NCBI GenBank assembly: GCA_963851085.1
Contig: CAWKNX010000018.1
Span: 62,001 to 126,000 of the forward strand
Direction: 5' to 3'
DNA: 64,000 bases
DNA from: DATFVJ01 sp963851085
Lineage (GTDB): Bacteria; Actinomycetota; Actinomycetes; Streptosporangiales; Streptosporangiaceae
In this document: positions 23,886-33,247 of the stretch, piece by piece
How the letters are laid out: each line of letters opens with the position of its first letter
Numbering within the stretch: position 1 is the first letter of the stretch
Notes under the pieces: generated by a model
Told to the model about the DNA's origin: nothing
Seen by the model: only the letters and a program-made list of their open reading frames with translations
Databases searched by the model: none
Program-made: the position numbers and the translations under genes

Positions 23886-25650
23886 TCAGCCCGCTTGCGG
23901 CATGGGGTCTTCCCCTGCCGTGCGAACCCGCCGCGGCTTGCCTGCCCTGGGTCCCCTTATCCTGCGCAGCTCCTGGTGACTGCTGCTGTGGGGCCGTGCC
24001 ATCGGATCCGGCCTTGTGGATCTGGGCCGCGGCGAGGGCGGCGAGGACGAATACCGCCGCACCGATGATCAAGATAATGATGGCGCGGTGCCTGTGCCGC
24101 GGCGGCGCACCGCGCATGGAGGCGGGACCCATCGACGTGGGTCCCAGGGCACCAGCCGGTCCCAGCGGAGGCGTCGCCATCGGCCCAGGCCCCATCGGAG
24201 GCCGTGCGGTCGGAGGCCGTGCCGTCGGCGGCGGTGCGGTCGGAGGCAGCGCCGCCGGAGGCCGCGCCACAGGAGTAGGTACCACCGGAGCCGGTCCCAT
24301 GGGATGCGTCGCCATCGGCCTGGGCGTCATCAGAGCTGGTGCCATGGGGGCCGGCGTCATGTAGGGCGGTGCCATGGGGGCCGGCGTCACGGGCGGCGGT
24401 GCCATGGGGGCCGGCGTCACGGGCGGCGGTGCCATGGGGGCCGGCGGCATGGGGGCAGCCGCCCTCACCGGCCCGGGCGCGCCCGGTGCGGCCTGGCGCT
24501 GCGGACCAGGAGGCGAGGCACCTGGCGGCAGGATCGCCGACGGGCGCAGGGTCTCGGCGAGGCGCAGCGTCCCGTGAGCCTGGCCCGGCTCGGAGCCGGC
24601 ATCCGGCGGGGCCGTCGTGGCCCAGGGGAGTGCGGCCTGGCGGCCACCAGTGCCGCCGATCGCATCGAGCATGCGCGCGGCCGCGGAGGCACTCGGCCGT
24701 TGCGCCGGATCACGGCTGAGCAGTGCGCTGATCACCGGCGTGAGCGGCCCAGCGGCCCTCGGCGGCCGCGGGTCCTCCATGACGACGGCGGCCATCGTGG
24801 TCATCACGCCGCCGTGGCGGTCGTATGGCCCCTGGCCCTCCACGGCGGCGTAGAGCGTGGCGCCGAGTGACCACAGGTCGGACGCGGGCGTGGCCGCGCC
24901 ACCGCGGATCCGTTCAGGTGCCAGAAAGCCCGGCGATCCCATCACCATCCCGGTCTGGGTGAGGGATGGATCGCCCTCCGCGGTCGCGATGCCGAAGTCG
25001 GTGAGCACGGCCCTGCCGTCGCCCGCGAGCAGGACGTTGCTCGGCTTCACGTCGCGGTGCAGCACACCGGCCGCGTGCGCGGTCGTCAGGGCGGCAAGCA
25101 CCTGGCGTCCCATGTCGGCCGCGCGCACAGGCGGCAGCGGCCCATCTTCCGCGACCACCTGGTCGAGGGCACGCGCGGGAACGAGTTCCATCACGATCCA
25201 CGGGCGCCCGAATTCCTCCACCACGTCGTAAACGGCTGCCACACCCGGGTGGCTGAGCCTGGCGGCGGTCCGGGCCTCGCGCAGCGTCCGCTGATAGCTG
25301 TTCGCCCGCTCCGCGTCGCTCACACTCGCCGGCAGCCGGACTTCCTTGACCGCTACCTCGCGGTCAAGGAGTTCGTCCCTGGCCCGCCAGACCGTGCCCA
25401 TGGCACCCCGGCCGATCGGCCCGGCCAGCCGGTACCGCCCGCCGATCAGGTGATGCCCGCAGTTATCAGGACCCGTGTTATCAGGACCCGTGTTATCAGG
25501 ACCCGTGTTTTCAGGACCCGTGTAATCGGGCCCGGTGGTGTCAGCACCGGTGGTATCCGGCCCCGCGCTGGCAGGACCGGTGTGATCAGGCCTGGCGGGT
25601 GCCTCCGCATGGTGGCCGGGCCGGGCGCTACGCGACGTAGAGATCGTCAT
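23719..25650 (-). CDS. Membrane Ser/Thr protein kinase (PknB-like), frame broken near its end
   Basis: 643 residues. The cytoplasmic kinase domain (about 72-335) has the Gly loop IGRGAMGTVW, Lys102 in VAVKEV, catalytic HRDVKPSN (Asp200), DFG (218-220) and APE. A ~180-residue linker with repeated PAPMAPPPVT and PTARPP units leads to one TM helix (about 523-543). The ~55 last residues are out of frame with the extracellular domain encoded at 23397-23885. The intact protein would be a ~745-residue receptor kinase without PASTA repeats. The N-terminus has TGPDN repeats from a 15-bp DNA repeat. Confidence 0.85.
   Translation of the reverse strand: MTISTSRSARPGHHAEAPARPDHTGPASAGPDTTGADTTGPDYTGPENTGPDNTGPDNTGPDNCGHHLIGGRYRLAGPIGRGAMGTVWRARDELLDREVAVKEVRLPASVSDAERANSYQRTLREARTAARLSHPGVAAVYDVVEEFGRPWIVMELVPARALDQVVAEDGPLPPVRAADMGRQVLAALTTAHAAGVLHRDVKPSNVLLAGDGRAVLTDFGIATAEGDPSLTQTGMVMGSPGFLAPERIRGGAATPASDLWSLGATLYAAVEGQGPYDRHGGVMTTMAAVVMEDPRPPRAAGPLTPVISALLSRDPAQRPSASAAARMLDAIGGTGGRQAALPWATTAPPDAGSEPGQAHGTLRLAETLRPSAILPPGASPPGPQRQAAPGAPGPVRAAAPMPPAPMAPPPVTPAPMAPPPVTPAPMAPPYMTPAPMAPALMTPRPMATHPMGPAPVVPTPVARPPAALPPTAPPPTARPPTARPPMGPGPMATPPLGPAGALGPTSMGPASMRGAPPRHRHRAIIILIIGAAVFVLAALAAAQIHKAGSDGTAPQQQSPGAAQDKGTQGRQAAAGSHGRGRPHAASGLTAGRSCGFPLVYATGGGCGQRHGWVPRRRALRLAGQAQRHAGVHRRPRGCQVPRA
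25455..25530. repeat. 15-bp tandem repeat in the kinase N-terminus
   Basis: About five copies of atcaggacccgtgtt with drift at the right end, coding the TGPDN repeats ahead of the kinase domain. Confidence 0.75.
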
Positions 25651-25779
25651 CGCCCTCCCCGAGCCAAAGGATGCATAGCGGGACGATACCGGTTGCGGAT
25701 GGCGTAGCGGGTGCCAAGCGGGACCGGTGAGGCGAACGTCTCCCTAATCAGGTGGATCCCCAGGTTGCGCTCGGCGAAT

Positions 25780-27222
25780 TCACAGCGTGGGCGCGGCCGC
25801 CGGCGTGTCGGGGGACCGCGGAGCCGTGCGTGCCATCGCGAGCACGTCGAGGGCCGCGTCGAGTTGCTCCAGGGTGAGGTCGCCCCTTTCGACGTGCCCG
25901 CGCTCGATGACGACCTCCCTGATGGTCGCGTCCGTCTCCAGGGCCCGCTTGGCTACCTTGGCGGCGGCCTCGTAGCCGATGAACCGATTCAATGCGGTCA
26001 CGATGGACGCGGACGACTCCGCGTAACGCCGCAGCCGCTCCGGGTGAGCCTGTATGCCGGCCACGCAGCGGTCCGCGAGCAGCGGTGCCACGCTGGAAAG
26101 CAGCCGGACGGATTCGAGCAGATTGTGCGCCATCACCGGCATCATGACGTTCAGCTCGAAGTTTCCCGCGGTCCCGCAGAACGCCACCGCGGCATCGTTG
26201 CCGATGACCTGTGCGGTCACCTGGCAGACGGCCTCGCACACCACCGGATTCACTTTCCCCGGCATGATCGACGAGCCCGGCTGCAGGTCAGGAAGTGAGA
26301 TCTCGGCGAGGCCGGCTCGCGGCCCTGACGCCATCCAGCGGAGGTCATTCGCGATCTTGTAGAGGCTGATCGCGACGACGCGCAGCGTGCCCGAGGCAGC
26401 TACGAGCGCGTCGCGCCCGCCAGCCGCCTCGAAATGATTGCGCGCCTCGGTGAGCGGGAGGTCGAGCGGGCCCGCGAGCAGGCCGACCACCCGGCCGGCG
26501 AAACCCGCCGGAGCGTTGAGGCCGGTGCCGACCGCAGTGCCACCGAGCGGCAGTTCGCCTAGCTGGGGGATCGCCGCCGTGATCCGTTCCATGCCGTGGC
26601 GGATCGAGGCCGCGTACCCGCCGAACTCCTGGCCGAGGGTCACCGGCGTGGCGTCCATCAGATGGGTGCGGCCCGCCTTCACCGCGTCGGCGAACTCGGC
26701 GGCTTTTGCCTCCAGCGCCTCGGCAAGCCGGCCGTGGGCGGCGAGCAGGCTCAGTTTCATGTTCTGCGCCACCGCGACGTGGATGGCGGAAGGGAACACG
26801 TCATTGGAGGACTGGGAGGCGTTGACGTGGTCGTTCGGGTGCACGGGCCGGCCGAGGCGATTTGCCGCGATCGCCGCTATGACCTCGTTGGCGTTCATGT
26901 TGCTCGACGTGCCTGAACCGGTCTGGAACACATCGACGGGGAATTGCGTGTCGTGTTCGCCGGACGCAACTTCCCGCGCGGCGGCCGCGATCGCCGCGGC
27001 CATGTCGGCGTCCAGCACGCCGAACTCGGCGTTGGCGGCGGCGGCAGCCGCCTTGATCTCACCGAGAGCCGCGATCAGCCCGCGGTGGATGCGAAGCCCT
27101 GATACCGGGAGGTTGGCCGCCGCGCGCTGCGTCTGCGCGCCCCAGAGCGCGTCAGCGGGGACGCGGACCTCACCCATCGAGTCGTGCTCGACGCGGAAGC
27201 CGGGTTCGGCCGCTGCCATCAT
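25780..27222 (-). CDS. fumC: Class II fumarate hydratase
   Basis: 480 residues from the ATG at 27222; the frame is open further upstream but that part overlaps the class I fumarase gene. It carries the aspartase/fumarase superfamily signature GSSIMPGKVNP (mobile catalytic loop), TGSGTSSNMNANEV and the HVNASQSSND block, with GRTHLMDATPVTLGQEFGGY. The enzyme is an iron-free homotetramer that interconverts fumarate and malate in the TCA cycle. It lies 103 bp after the class I enzyme on the same strand, probably one operon. Mycobacteria have the corresponding gene next to glpX; here ~9 kb separates them. Confidence 0.95.
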   Translation of the reverse strand: MMAAAEPGFRVEHDSMGEVRVPADALWGAQTQRAAANLPVSGLRIHRGLIAALGEIKAAAAAANAEFGVLDADMAAAIAAAAREVASGEHDTQFPVDVFQTGSGTSSNMNANEVIAAIAANRLGRPVHPNDHVNASQSSNDVFPSAIHVAVAQNMKLSLLAAHGRLAEALEAKAAEFADAVKAGRTHLMDATPVTLGQEFGGYAASIRHGMERITAAIPQLGELPLGGTAVGTGLNAPAGFAGRVVGLLAGPLDLPLTEARNHFEAAGGRDALVAASGTLRVVAISLYKIANDLRWMASGPRAGLAEISLPDLQPGSSIMPGKVNPVVCEAVCQVTAQVIGNDAAVAFCGTAGNFELNVMMPVMAHNLLESVRLLSSVAPLLADRCVAGIQAHPERLRRYAESSASIVTALNRFIGYEAAAKVAKRALETDATIREVVIERGHVERGDLTLEQLDAALDVLAMARTAPRSPDTPAAAPTL

Positions 27223-27325
27223 GATCCCGGAGCGGGGCTGCCGCAATGCCCCGGCCGCGGGCCGGGCACGCTTGATGGCCAACCACGACGGCGGGCAGCA
27301 GGTGGCGGGCTGGAGGTCTCCGTGA

Positions 27326-28996
27326 TCACGGAATCCGGCTCCCGATGGCAACGAGCGGCGGCCCCGGATCGGCGAAGAAGTCGTTTCCCTTGTCGTCCAC
27401 CACGATGAACGCGGGGAAGTCGCGCACCTCGATCTTCCACACCGCCTCCATGCCAAGCTCCGGGTATTCAAGCACCGCGACCGAGGTGATGCAGTCCTGC
27501 GCGAGCCTGGCCGCGGCGCCCCCGATGGAGCCCAGGTAGAACCCGCCGTGCTTATTGCAGGCGTCGGTCACGGCACGTGACCTGTTCCCCTTGGCCAGCA
27601 TGACAAGCGAGCCTCCGGCCGCCTGGAACCGCTCCACGTAGGAGTCCATCCGCCCGGCCGTGGTCGGGCCGAATGACCCCGACGCGTAGCCCTCGGGTGT
27701 CTTCGCCGGGCCGGCGTAATACACCGCGTGATCGCGCAGATAGGCAGGCACGGGCTCGCCCGCGTCCAGCCGTTCGGAAATTTTGGCGTGCGCTATGTCC
27801 CTGGCGACGACGAGCGGGCCCGACAGGGACAGCCGGGTCTTGACCGGATATCTCGAGAGCTGCGCGAGGATCTCGTCCATCGGCCGGTTCAGGTCGACGG
27901 CCACCACGTCGCCAGAGTCGCCGAGATCCTCATTCGTCGTCTCGGGCAGGTACCGTGCGGGGTCGGTCTCCAACTGCTCGAGGAAGACGCCGTCGCGGGT
28001 GATCTTGGCCAGTGCCTGGCGATCGGCGGAGCAGGAGACCGCGATGGCGATCGGGCAGGACGCCCCGTGCCTGGGGAGCCGGATCACCCGTACGTCATGG
28101 CAGAAGTACTTGCCGCCGAACTGCGCGCCGATGCCCAGCCGCCCGGTCAGCTCGAACACCTGCTGTTCGAATTCGAGATCGCGGAACGCGTGCCCGCTTG
28201 CGGAGCCTGTCACCGGCAGCGTGTCCAGGTAGTGCGCGGACGCGTATTTGGCGGTCTTCAGCGCGTACTCGGCGCTGGTTCCGCCGACCACGATCGCCAG
28301 GTGGTAGGGCGGGCAGGCGGCCGTGCCCAGCGAACGGATCTTCTCCTCGAGGAAGGCCAGCATCCGCTGCGGGCCCAGCACGGCCTTGGTCTCCTGGTAA
28401 AGGAACGACTTGTTCGCCGAACCGCCGCCCTTGGCCATGAAGAGGAACTTGTACGCGCCGCCCGCGTCGGCGTAGATCTCGATCTGGGCGGGCAGGTTGC
28501 TGCCCGTGTTCTGCTCGTCCCACATGGTCAGCGGTGCGAGCTGTGAATACCTCAGGTTGAGCCTCGCGTACGTCTCGTAGACGCCGCGGCTGATGTGCTC
28601 GGCGTCCCGCCCGTCCGTGAGCACGTGCTGGCCGCGCTTGCCCATCACGATCGCGGTCCCGGTGTCCTGGCACATCGGCAGCACCCGGCCGGCCGCGATC
28701 GACGCGTTCTTCAGCAGGTCGAGCGCGACGAAGCGGTCGTTCGGGCTCGCCTGCGGGTCATCGAGGATGCGGCGGAGCTGCGCCAGATGCGCTGGCCGCA
28801 GCAGATGGTTGATGTCGGCGAAGGCCTGTGCGGTCAGGAACGTGAGCACGCCAGGATCGATGTCGAGGAAATCCCTCCCGAACGACTGGCGTGGGGTGAC
28901 ACCCCCGGATTCGAGCAGCCGGTAGGGCGTGGCTTGTCCAGCTCCCTCAGCGTCGTCGCCGAGCGGCAGCAGTTCGGTATAGGCGAATTCAGGCAT
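27326..28996 (-). CDS. Class I fumarate hydratase, iron-sulfur type
   Basis: 556 residues, the length of two-domain class I enzymes. The three Cys that should hold the [4Fe-4S] cluster are visible in PMCQDTGTA, TAACPPYHLAIV and GASCPIAIAV. C-terminal beta-domain motifs are FGPTTAGRMDSYV and FYLGSIGGAAA. It hydrates fumarate to malate and is fast but oxygen-sensitive. Its position directly before fumC suggests the cell can switch between the iron-sulfur enzyme and the robust class II enzyme with oxygen or iron supply (inference). Confidence 0.95.
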   Translation of the reverse strand: MPEFAYTELLPLGDDAEGAGQATPYRLLESGGVTPRQSFGRDFLDIDPGVLTFLTAQAFADINHLLRPAHLAQLRRILDDPQASPNDRFVALDLLKNASIAAGRVLPMCQDTGTAIVMGKRGQHVLTDGRDAEHISRGVYETYARLNLRYSQLAPLTMWDEQNTGSNLPAQIEIYADAGGAYKFLFMAKGGGSANKSFLYQETKAVLGPQRMLAFLEEKIRSLGTAACPPYHLAIVVGGTSAEYALKTAKYASAHYLDTLPVTGSASGHAFRDLEFEQQVFELTGRLGIGAQFGGKYFCHDVRVIRLPRHGASCPIAIAVSCSADRQALAKITRDGVFLEQLETDPARYLPETTNEDLGDSGDVVAVDLNRPMDEILAQLSRYPVKTRLSLSGPLVVARDIAHAKISERLDAGEPVPAYLRDHAVYYAGPAKTPEGYASGSFGPTTAGRMDSYVERFQAAGGSLVMLAKGNRSRAVTDACNKHGGFYLGSIGGAAARLAQDCITSVAVLEYPELGMEAVWKIEVRDFPAFIVVDDKGNDFFADPGPPLVAIGSRIP

Positions 28997-29245
28997 GGCA
29001 GCTTCCTCGTTGGAGGCCGGCCGGTGGCCGGGCCGGTGGCCGGGCCGGAAGCTGAATCGGGAGGTTGAGTCAGCCGCTGACCGGCTCGCCTTCAGCCTAG
29101 TGGTCTGCGCAGAACCCGCGCGGAGCGCGCTTGGTGTCTCGTGTCACGGCCGCGGCCGCACTCCGCGCGGATCATGGAGCGGTAGGTTGTTAACCCCGGA
29201 TACGGGTACCGGGGGAAGATCTGGTTTCCGGAGGGAGGCAACAGG

Positions 29246-29467
29246 GTGAGCGACTCAGAACCCGGCTCGGGATTCCGCGCTGACCGCGTGGACATGGCGG
29301 AGGCGTCCCGCGAGCTCGAGCAGGCTACGCATGACACCCGCGTGGCCTTCGACTGCATCGGCCTCGATGAGCTCGACCGCGCGCACGAGCACGCGATCAC
29401 CGCGCGGGCGGCGGTCGATGCGGCTCTGACCATCCTTCAGGCGGCGATCAGTGAGCGCGCGGAATAG
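29246..29467 (+). CDS. Small helical protein, unknown
   Basis: 73 residues, GTG start with GGAGGGAGG about 9 bases upstream, a strong ribosome site. The sequence is almost entirely helical with charged heptads (DMAEASRELEQATHDTRVAFDCIGLDELDRAHEHA). It has no signal, TM or motif I can name. It diverges from the class I fumarase gene by 249 bp and precedes the acyl-CoA synthetase by 121 bp. Function unknown. Confidence 0.65.
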   Translation: MSDSEPGSGFRADRVDMAEASRELEQATHDTRVAFDCIGLDELDRAHEHAITARAAVDAALTILQAAISERAE

Positions 29468-29588
29468 GCGCCCGCTGCGGGCTCGTGACGCCCTGTCCCA
29501 GGCTCCCCTACAGGCCGCTAGCCAAAGGGCCTGACCTGGGGTGACTTAGGCCCCTGGCCGCTATGGCCAGCGGGTTCATGCTGAAAAT

Positions 29589-31412
29589 ATGACAAGTACG
29601 GCACAGCTGGCCGTCCGCGAGTGGGCGCAGCCGGCGGAGTATGTCGTGCGCCCGGAGGACAACGCGACGGACGACATATTCGACTGGGCGGCGCGCGATC
29701 CCGATCACGCGGCGTTCGGCCGGAAAGTGGACGGCGAGTGGCGGCCGATGACCTCCAAGGAGTTCGCCGATCAGGTCACCGCGGTGGCGGCAGGGCTGAT
29801 CGCCGTGGGCATCGAGCCCGGCGACCGGATCGCCCTGTTCTCCGCGACCAGGTTCGAGTGGCTGCTCGCCGATTTCGCCATCTGGACCGCGGGTGCCGTG
29901 ACCGTGCCCATTTATGAGACCTCGTCACTTGAGCAGGTGCGCTGGATCCTCAGCGACTCTGGTGCGGTTGGCCTGTTCGCCGAGAACGAGCAACTGGCCG
30001 CGGTGGCCGGGCGCGCCGCGGTCGAATCGGTACGGCACACATGGCGATTCGACAGCGGTGCGGTCGACGAACTCAGGTTCGACGGCAAGGACGTACCGCT
30101 GGAACGTGTCGCGGAGCGCCGCCGCTGCGTGACCGCGGCGTCGCTGGCCACCATCGTCTACACGTCGGGTACGACGGGGCGGCCGAAGGGCTGCATGATC
30201 GATCATGGCAGCCTGGTCGCCGAGGCCCGCAACGTGGCCCGTGCCAGGGGCATCCACGACTACGTGCTCAACGAGAATTCGTCCATCCTGCTCTTTCTCC
30301 CGCTCGCGCACATCTTCGCCCGCGTGATCCAGCTGTGTGCCGTTCATTCGGGTGCTTACCTGGGGCATGTCGGCGACATCGGCACGCTCCAGACCGAGCT
30401 TGCGGCCTTCAGGCCAACGCTCGTGCTCTCCGTGCCGCGGGTCTTCGAGAAGCTCGCCGCGGCCGCGCGCCAGAAGGCCGCGGAAGAAGGGCATGAGCGG
30501 CTGTTCCGCGCCGCCGAGGCGGCCGCGGTGGCCTACAGCAAGGCGGCGGACGGCCGGGGTCCTGGCATCGGGCTGCGGATCAGGCACCGGCTCTTCGACC
30601 GCCTCGTCTACAGGAAGCTCCGCGGGGCGATGGGCGGCCGGGTCGTGTACGCGGTCAGCGGTGGCGCGCCGCTCAGCGCCGAGCTTGGCCACTTCTTCCG
30701 TGGCGCCGGGATCAACATCCTGGAGGGCTGGGGACTGACGGAGACGACAGCCGGAGTGACCCTGAACCTGCCGGCCGCGCAGCGGATCGGCTCGACCGGC
30801 CAGCCGCTGCCCGGCTGCGAGGTCCGTATCGCGTCCGATGGGGAGATACTCGCGGGCGGCAGGAGTGTCTTCGCAGGCTACTGGCACAATCCCGAGGCGA
30901 CGGGCGAGGCGTTCGACGAGGACTGGATCCGCACCGGTGACCTTGGCCGGCTGGATAGCGAGGGTTTCCTCTGCATCACCGGCCGCAAGAAGGATCTGAT
31001 CGTCACGGCATCGGGCAAGAATGTGGCACCCGCCGTGCTCGAGGACCGGCTGCGCGAGCACTGGCTGATTGAGGAGTGCGTGGTCGTCGGCGACAAGCGG
31101 CCCTACATCGGCGTGCTTGTCACGCTGGACGTTGAAATCTTCACGCACTGGAAGCGGACGCACAGCAAACCGGCCGGGGCGACCATCGGCGAACTGCGCG
31201 GTGACCCAGATCTGCTCTCGGTCATCCAGGCCGGCGTGGACCGGGCGAACGAGGTCGTGTCGCGGGCCGAGGCCATCAAGCGATTCCGCATTCTTGACAG
31301 CCAGTTCTCGGTCGGAGCCGAGCTGACCCCGACGCAGAAGGTGCGGCGCAACTTCGTGCTGAGCAAGTTCGCCGCCGAGGTTGACGCGCTCTACACGAGG
31401 CTCGGCGGGTGA
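29589..31412 (+). CDS. Long-chain fatty-acid-CoA ligase, FadD15-like
   Basis: 607 residues. The AMP-binding P-loop is YTSGTTGRPKG (191-201), with the adenine-binding GWGLTETTAG and the hinge RTGDLGRLDSEGFLCITGRKKD, ending with a catalytic Lys region near PTQKVRRN. These are the marks of ANL-superfamily ligases; length and the FLPLAHIFARV block fit long-chain acyl-CoA synthetases of the FadD15 type. It activates fatty acids with ATP and CoA, feeding beta-oxidation or lipid synthesis. It appears monocistronic. Confidence 0.9.
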   Translation: MTSTAQLAVREWAQPAEYVVRPEDNATDDIFDWAARDPDHAAFGRKVDGEWRPMTSKEFADQVTAVAAGLIAVGIEPGDRIALFSATRFEWLLADFAIWTAGAVTVPIYETSSLEQVRWILSDSGAVGLFAENEQLAAVAGRAAVESVRHTWRFDSGAVDELRFDGKDVPLERVAERRRCVTAASLATIVYTSGTTGRPKGCMIDHGSLVAEARNVARARGIHDYVLNENSSILLFLPLAHIFARVIQLCAVHSGAYLGHVGDIGTLQTELAAFRPTLVLSVPRVFEKLAAAARQKAAEEGHERLFRAAEAAAVAYSKAADGRGPGIGLRIRHRLFDRLVYRKLRGAMGGRVVYAVSGGAPLSAELGHFFRGAGINILEGWGLTETTAGVTLNLPAAQRIGSTGQPLPGCEVRIASDGEILAGGRSVFAGYWHNPEATGEAFDEDWIRTGDLGRLDSEGFLCITGRKKDLIVTASGKNVAPAVLEDRLREHWLIEECVVVGDKRPYIGVLVTLDVEIFTHWKRTHSKPAGATIGELRGDPDLLSVIQAGVDRANEVVSRAEAIKRFRILDSQFSVGAELTPTQKVRRNFVLSKFAAEVDALYTRLGG

Positions 31413-31477
31413 CCGGTGGGCCGGCGGTCGCCGTGCCGCTGGTCCCAACGCAGTCGGCCGAAGGGCCGGGCGAGCGG

Positions 31478-31834
31478 TCAGCGAAGCGACGTGATCCGGT
31501 CGAGAAGTTCCTCGATGACCGGGTCCGCGAGCTGGTAGCGGATCACCCTGCCGTCGCGCTCGGTGGAGACTGTCCGGTGGGCGCGCAAAAAACGCAGGGT
31601 CTGGGAGACGGTGTCATCGTTGAGGTCGGCGGCCACGGCGAGGTCGGAGACGCTGATCGGCCCGGCCGCTTTGATGCACAGCAGCAGGCGGAGCCTGGTG
31701 GGGTCGCCGAGCACCGCGAACCGCTGCGCCCAGATCCGTCCTGCCGCCAGGTCGCCGGCGCCTTCGATGGCTTCGCAGACCTTCTCTTCGTCGATGATCC
31801 GGCGCTGGGCCCGCTCCGCTGGAACCAGGTGCAT
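31478..31834 (-). CDS. ArsR/SmtB-family metal-responsive repressor
   Basis: 118 residues, the family norm. The winged helix is clear: FAVLGDPTRLRLLLCI, then ISVSDLAVAADLNDDTVSQTLRFLRAHRTV as recognition region, and a wing with DGRVIRYQLAD. Metal ligands cannot be assigned firmly; His2, Cys20 and Cys53 are available. It diverges from a cobalamin-riboswitch-controlled Ni/Co permease, and a double TGATCA site lies between, so nickel or cobalt sensing of the NmtR/KmtR sort is a reasonable inference. Confidence 0.85.
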   Translation of the reverse strand: MHLVPAERAQRRIIDEEKVCEAIEGAGDLAAGRIWAQRFAVLGDPTRLRLLLCIKAAGPISVSDLAVAADLNDDTVSQTLRFLRAHRTVSTERDGRVIRYQLADPVIEELLDRITSLR

Positions 31835-31867
31835 GCGCAGAGTCTGCCAGACCGCCGGCCAAACATC

Positions 31868-31881
31868 TGATCATCTGATCA
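31868..31881. promoter_or_regulatory. Candidate ArsR operator
   Basis: TGATCA-TC-TGATCA, two self-complementary hexamers that also form an overall inverted repeat, 34 bp from the arsR start and just upstream of the riboswitch. It is placed to control both divergent transcripts. Confidence 0.4.
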
Positions 31882-31904
31882 GCCTTGACCTGAGTGGGGC
31901 GCCT

Positions 31905-32062
31905 GCCGTAGGTTCTGTTCTGCCCCGGCAAGCCCGGGGCGGCGCTCAGCCCAGCGAAGTCCGGTGAAAGCCCGGCGCTGTCCCGCAACGGTCAAGCCCC
32001 TCCAGGGGGACGAGCCCGGTCGCCTGGCTGCGGCGCCGACGTGACCAGCCCGCGGCGGAAGG
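31905..32062 (+). ncRNA. Cobalamin (B12) riboswitch
   Basis: The conserved core is readable in order: GAAGTCCGGTGAAAGCCCGG, then GCTGTCCCGCAACGGT, a variable arm with cccctccagggggac, and the B12-box-like GAGCCCGGTCGCCTGGC. It stands 70-220 bases upstream of a nickel/cobalt permease. Cobalamin binding is expected to lower permease expression. A hairpin around ccggtgccggatccggtcaccgg (32074-32096) before the start codon may be the switch element. Confidence 0.9.
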
Positions 32063-32128
32063 GCGGCTCGTCCGGTGCCGGATCCGGTCACCGGGGCGAT
32101 CCTTCCCGGTCGTGAGAAGGACGGCCCG

Positions 32129-33247
32129 ATGACAGTCCCGACCGCACCGCCCGAGGTGGACCCCGGCGCCGTGACGCGGAGCGAGTGGGGGCGGCTCAGC
32201 GCCATGGGCCTGGTGATCGTGGTCCTCAACGCCGGGGGCTGGGGCATCTTCCTTTTCGCCATCACGCCCCACCACTTCCGGTTCCGCGGTCTCGGGCTCG
32301 GCCTGGGCGTCGCGGTCACCGCCTGGACCCTGGGCGCCAGGCACGCCTTCGACGCCGATCACATCTCCGCCATCGACAACACCACCCGCAAGCTCCTGGC
32401 CGACGGATGCCGCCCGCTCGGGACCGGGTTCTTCTTCGCCCTCGGGCACTCGTCCATCATCATGGCCGCCGGAGCCGGGCTGGCTATCGCTGCCCGGGCT
32501 TTCTTCGGCACCGTCGTCGACCCGGCCTCGGGGTACGAGACGCTCGGCGGGGTCATCGGCACATCCCTGGCCGCAGCCTTCCTCTACCTGATCGCCGCAC
32601 TCAACCTCGTGGTTCTCACGGGCATCCTCAAGGTCTTCCTGCAAATGCGCCGTGGGCTGTTCGACGAGGAAGAACTCGAACGCCAGCTGCGGGCGCGCGG
32701 ACTGATGTACAGGTTCTTCGGCCGGTTCATGCGCTCCATCACCAGGACCTGGCACATGTTCTTCGTCGGGGCCGCCTTCGGCATCGGGTTCGACACGGCC
32801 ACCGAGGTCCTCCTCCTGGCCGCCACCGCGGCCGCGGCCACCCAGGGCCTCCCCTGGTATGCGGTGCTGTCGCTGCCGCTGCTTTTCGCCGGTGGCATGA
32901 CCCTGTTCGACACCGCAGACGGGTGCTTCATGAACTACGCCTACGGGTGGGCGTTCGCCCGCCCGGTCCGCAAGGTCTACTACAACCTGGTCATCACGGG
33001 CCTTTCCATCGCAGTGGCGTTCCTCATCGGCACCATCGAGATCACCGGCCTCCTGTCCGCGGAACTGCACATCCACGGCCCGTTCTGGGATTTCATGACG
33101 GGCTTCGACGTCAACAAGGCTGGTTTTGCTATCGCCGGGCTCTTCGCCGTCGTCTGGGCCATCGCCATCAGCTACTGGAAATTCGGGAACATCGAGACCA
33201 GATGGGCCGCCCAGCCACGCGCAACCCGGCCGCCGGGCGAGGATTAG
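32129..33247 (+). CDS. Nickel/cobalt transporter, NiCoT (HoxN/HupN/NixA) family
   Basis: 372 residues from the ATG at 32129, 8 bases after GAAGGA; an upstream in-frame GTG (32075) lies within the leader. The diagnostic RHAFDADHISAIDN (H-A-x-x-x-D-H) is near residues 70-83 and about eight hydrophobic helices follow. NiCoT permeases import Ni2+ or Co2+ at high affinity. Control by a cobalamin riboswitch argues for cobalt as the main substrate, feeding B12 synthesis, with the ArsR protein as a second, metal-sensing input. Confidence 0.92.
   Translation: MTVPTAPPEVDPGAVTRSEWGRLSAMGLVIVVLNAGGWGIFLFAITPHHFRFRGLGLGLGVAVTAWTLGARHAFDADHISAIDNTTRKLLADGCRPLGTGFFFALGHSSIIMAAGAGLAIAARAFFGTVVDPASGYETLGGVIGTSLAAAFLYLIAALNLVVLTGILKVFLQMRRGLFDEEELERQLRARGLMYRFFGRFMRSITRTWHMFFVGAAFGIGFDTATEVLLLAATAAAATQGLPWYAVLSLPLLFAGGMTLFDTADGCFMNYAYGWAFARPVRKVYYNLVITGLSIAVAFLIGTIEITGLLSAELHIHGPFWDFMTGFDVNKAGFAIAGLFAVVWAIAISYWKFGNIETRWAAQPRATRPPGED

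Noticed and set aside
27223..27471. 83-residue extension of FumC
   Set aside because: It overlaps the 3' end of the class I fumarase gene in another frame and is not conserved-looking; ATG 27222 gives normal length.
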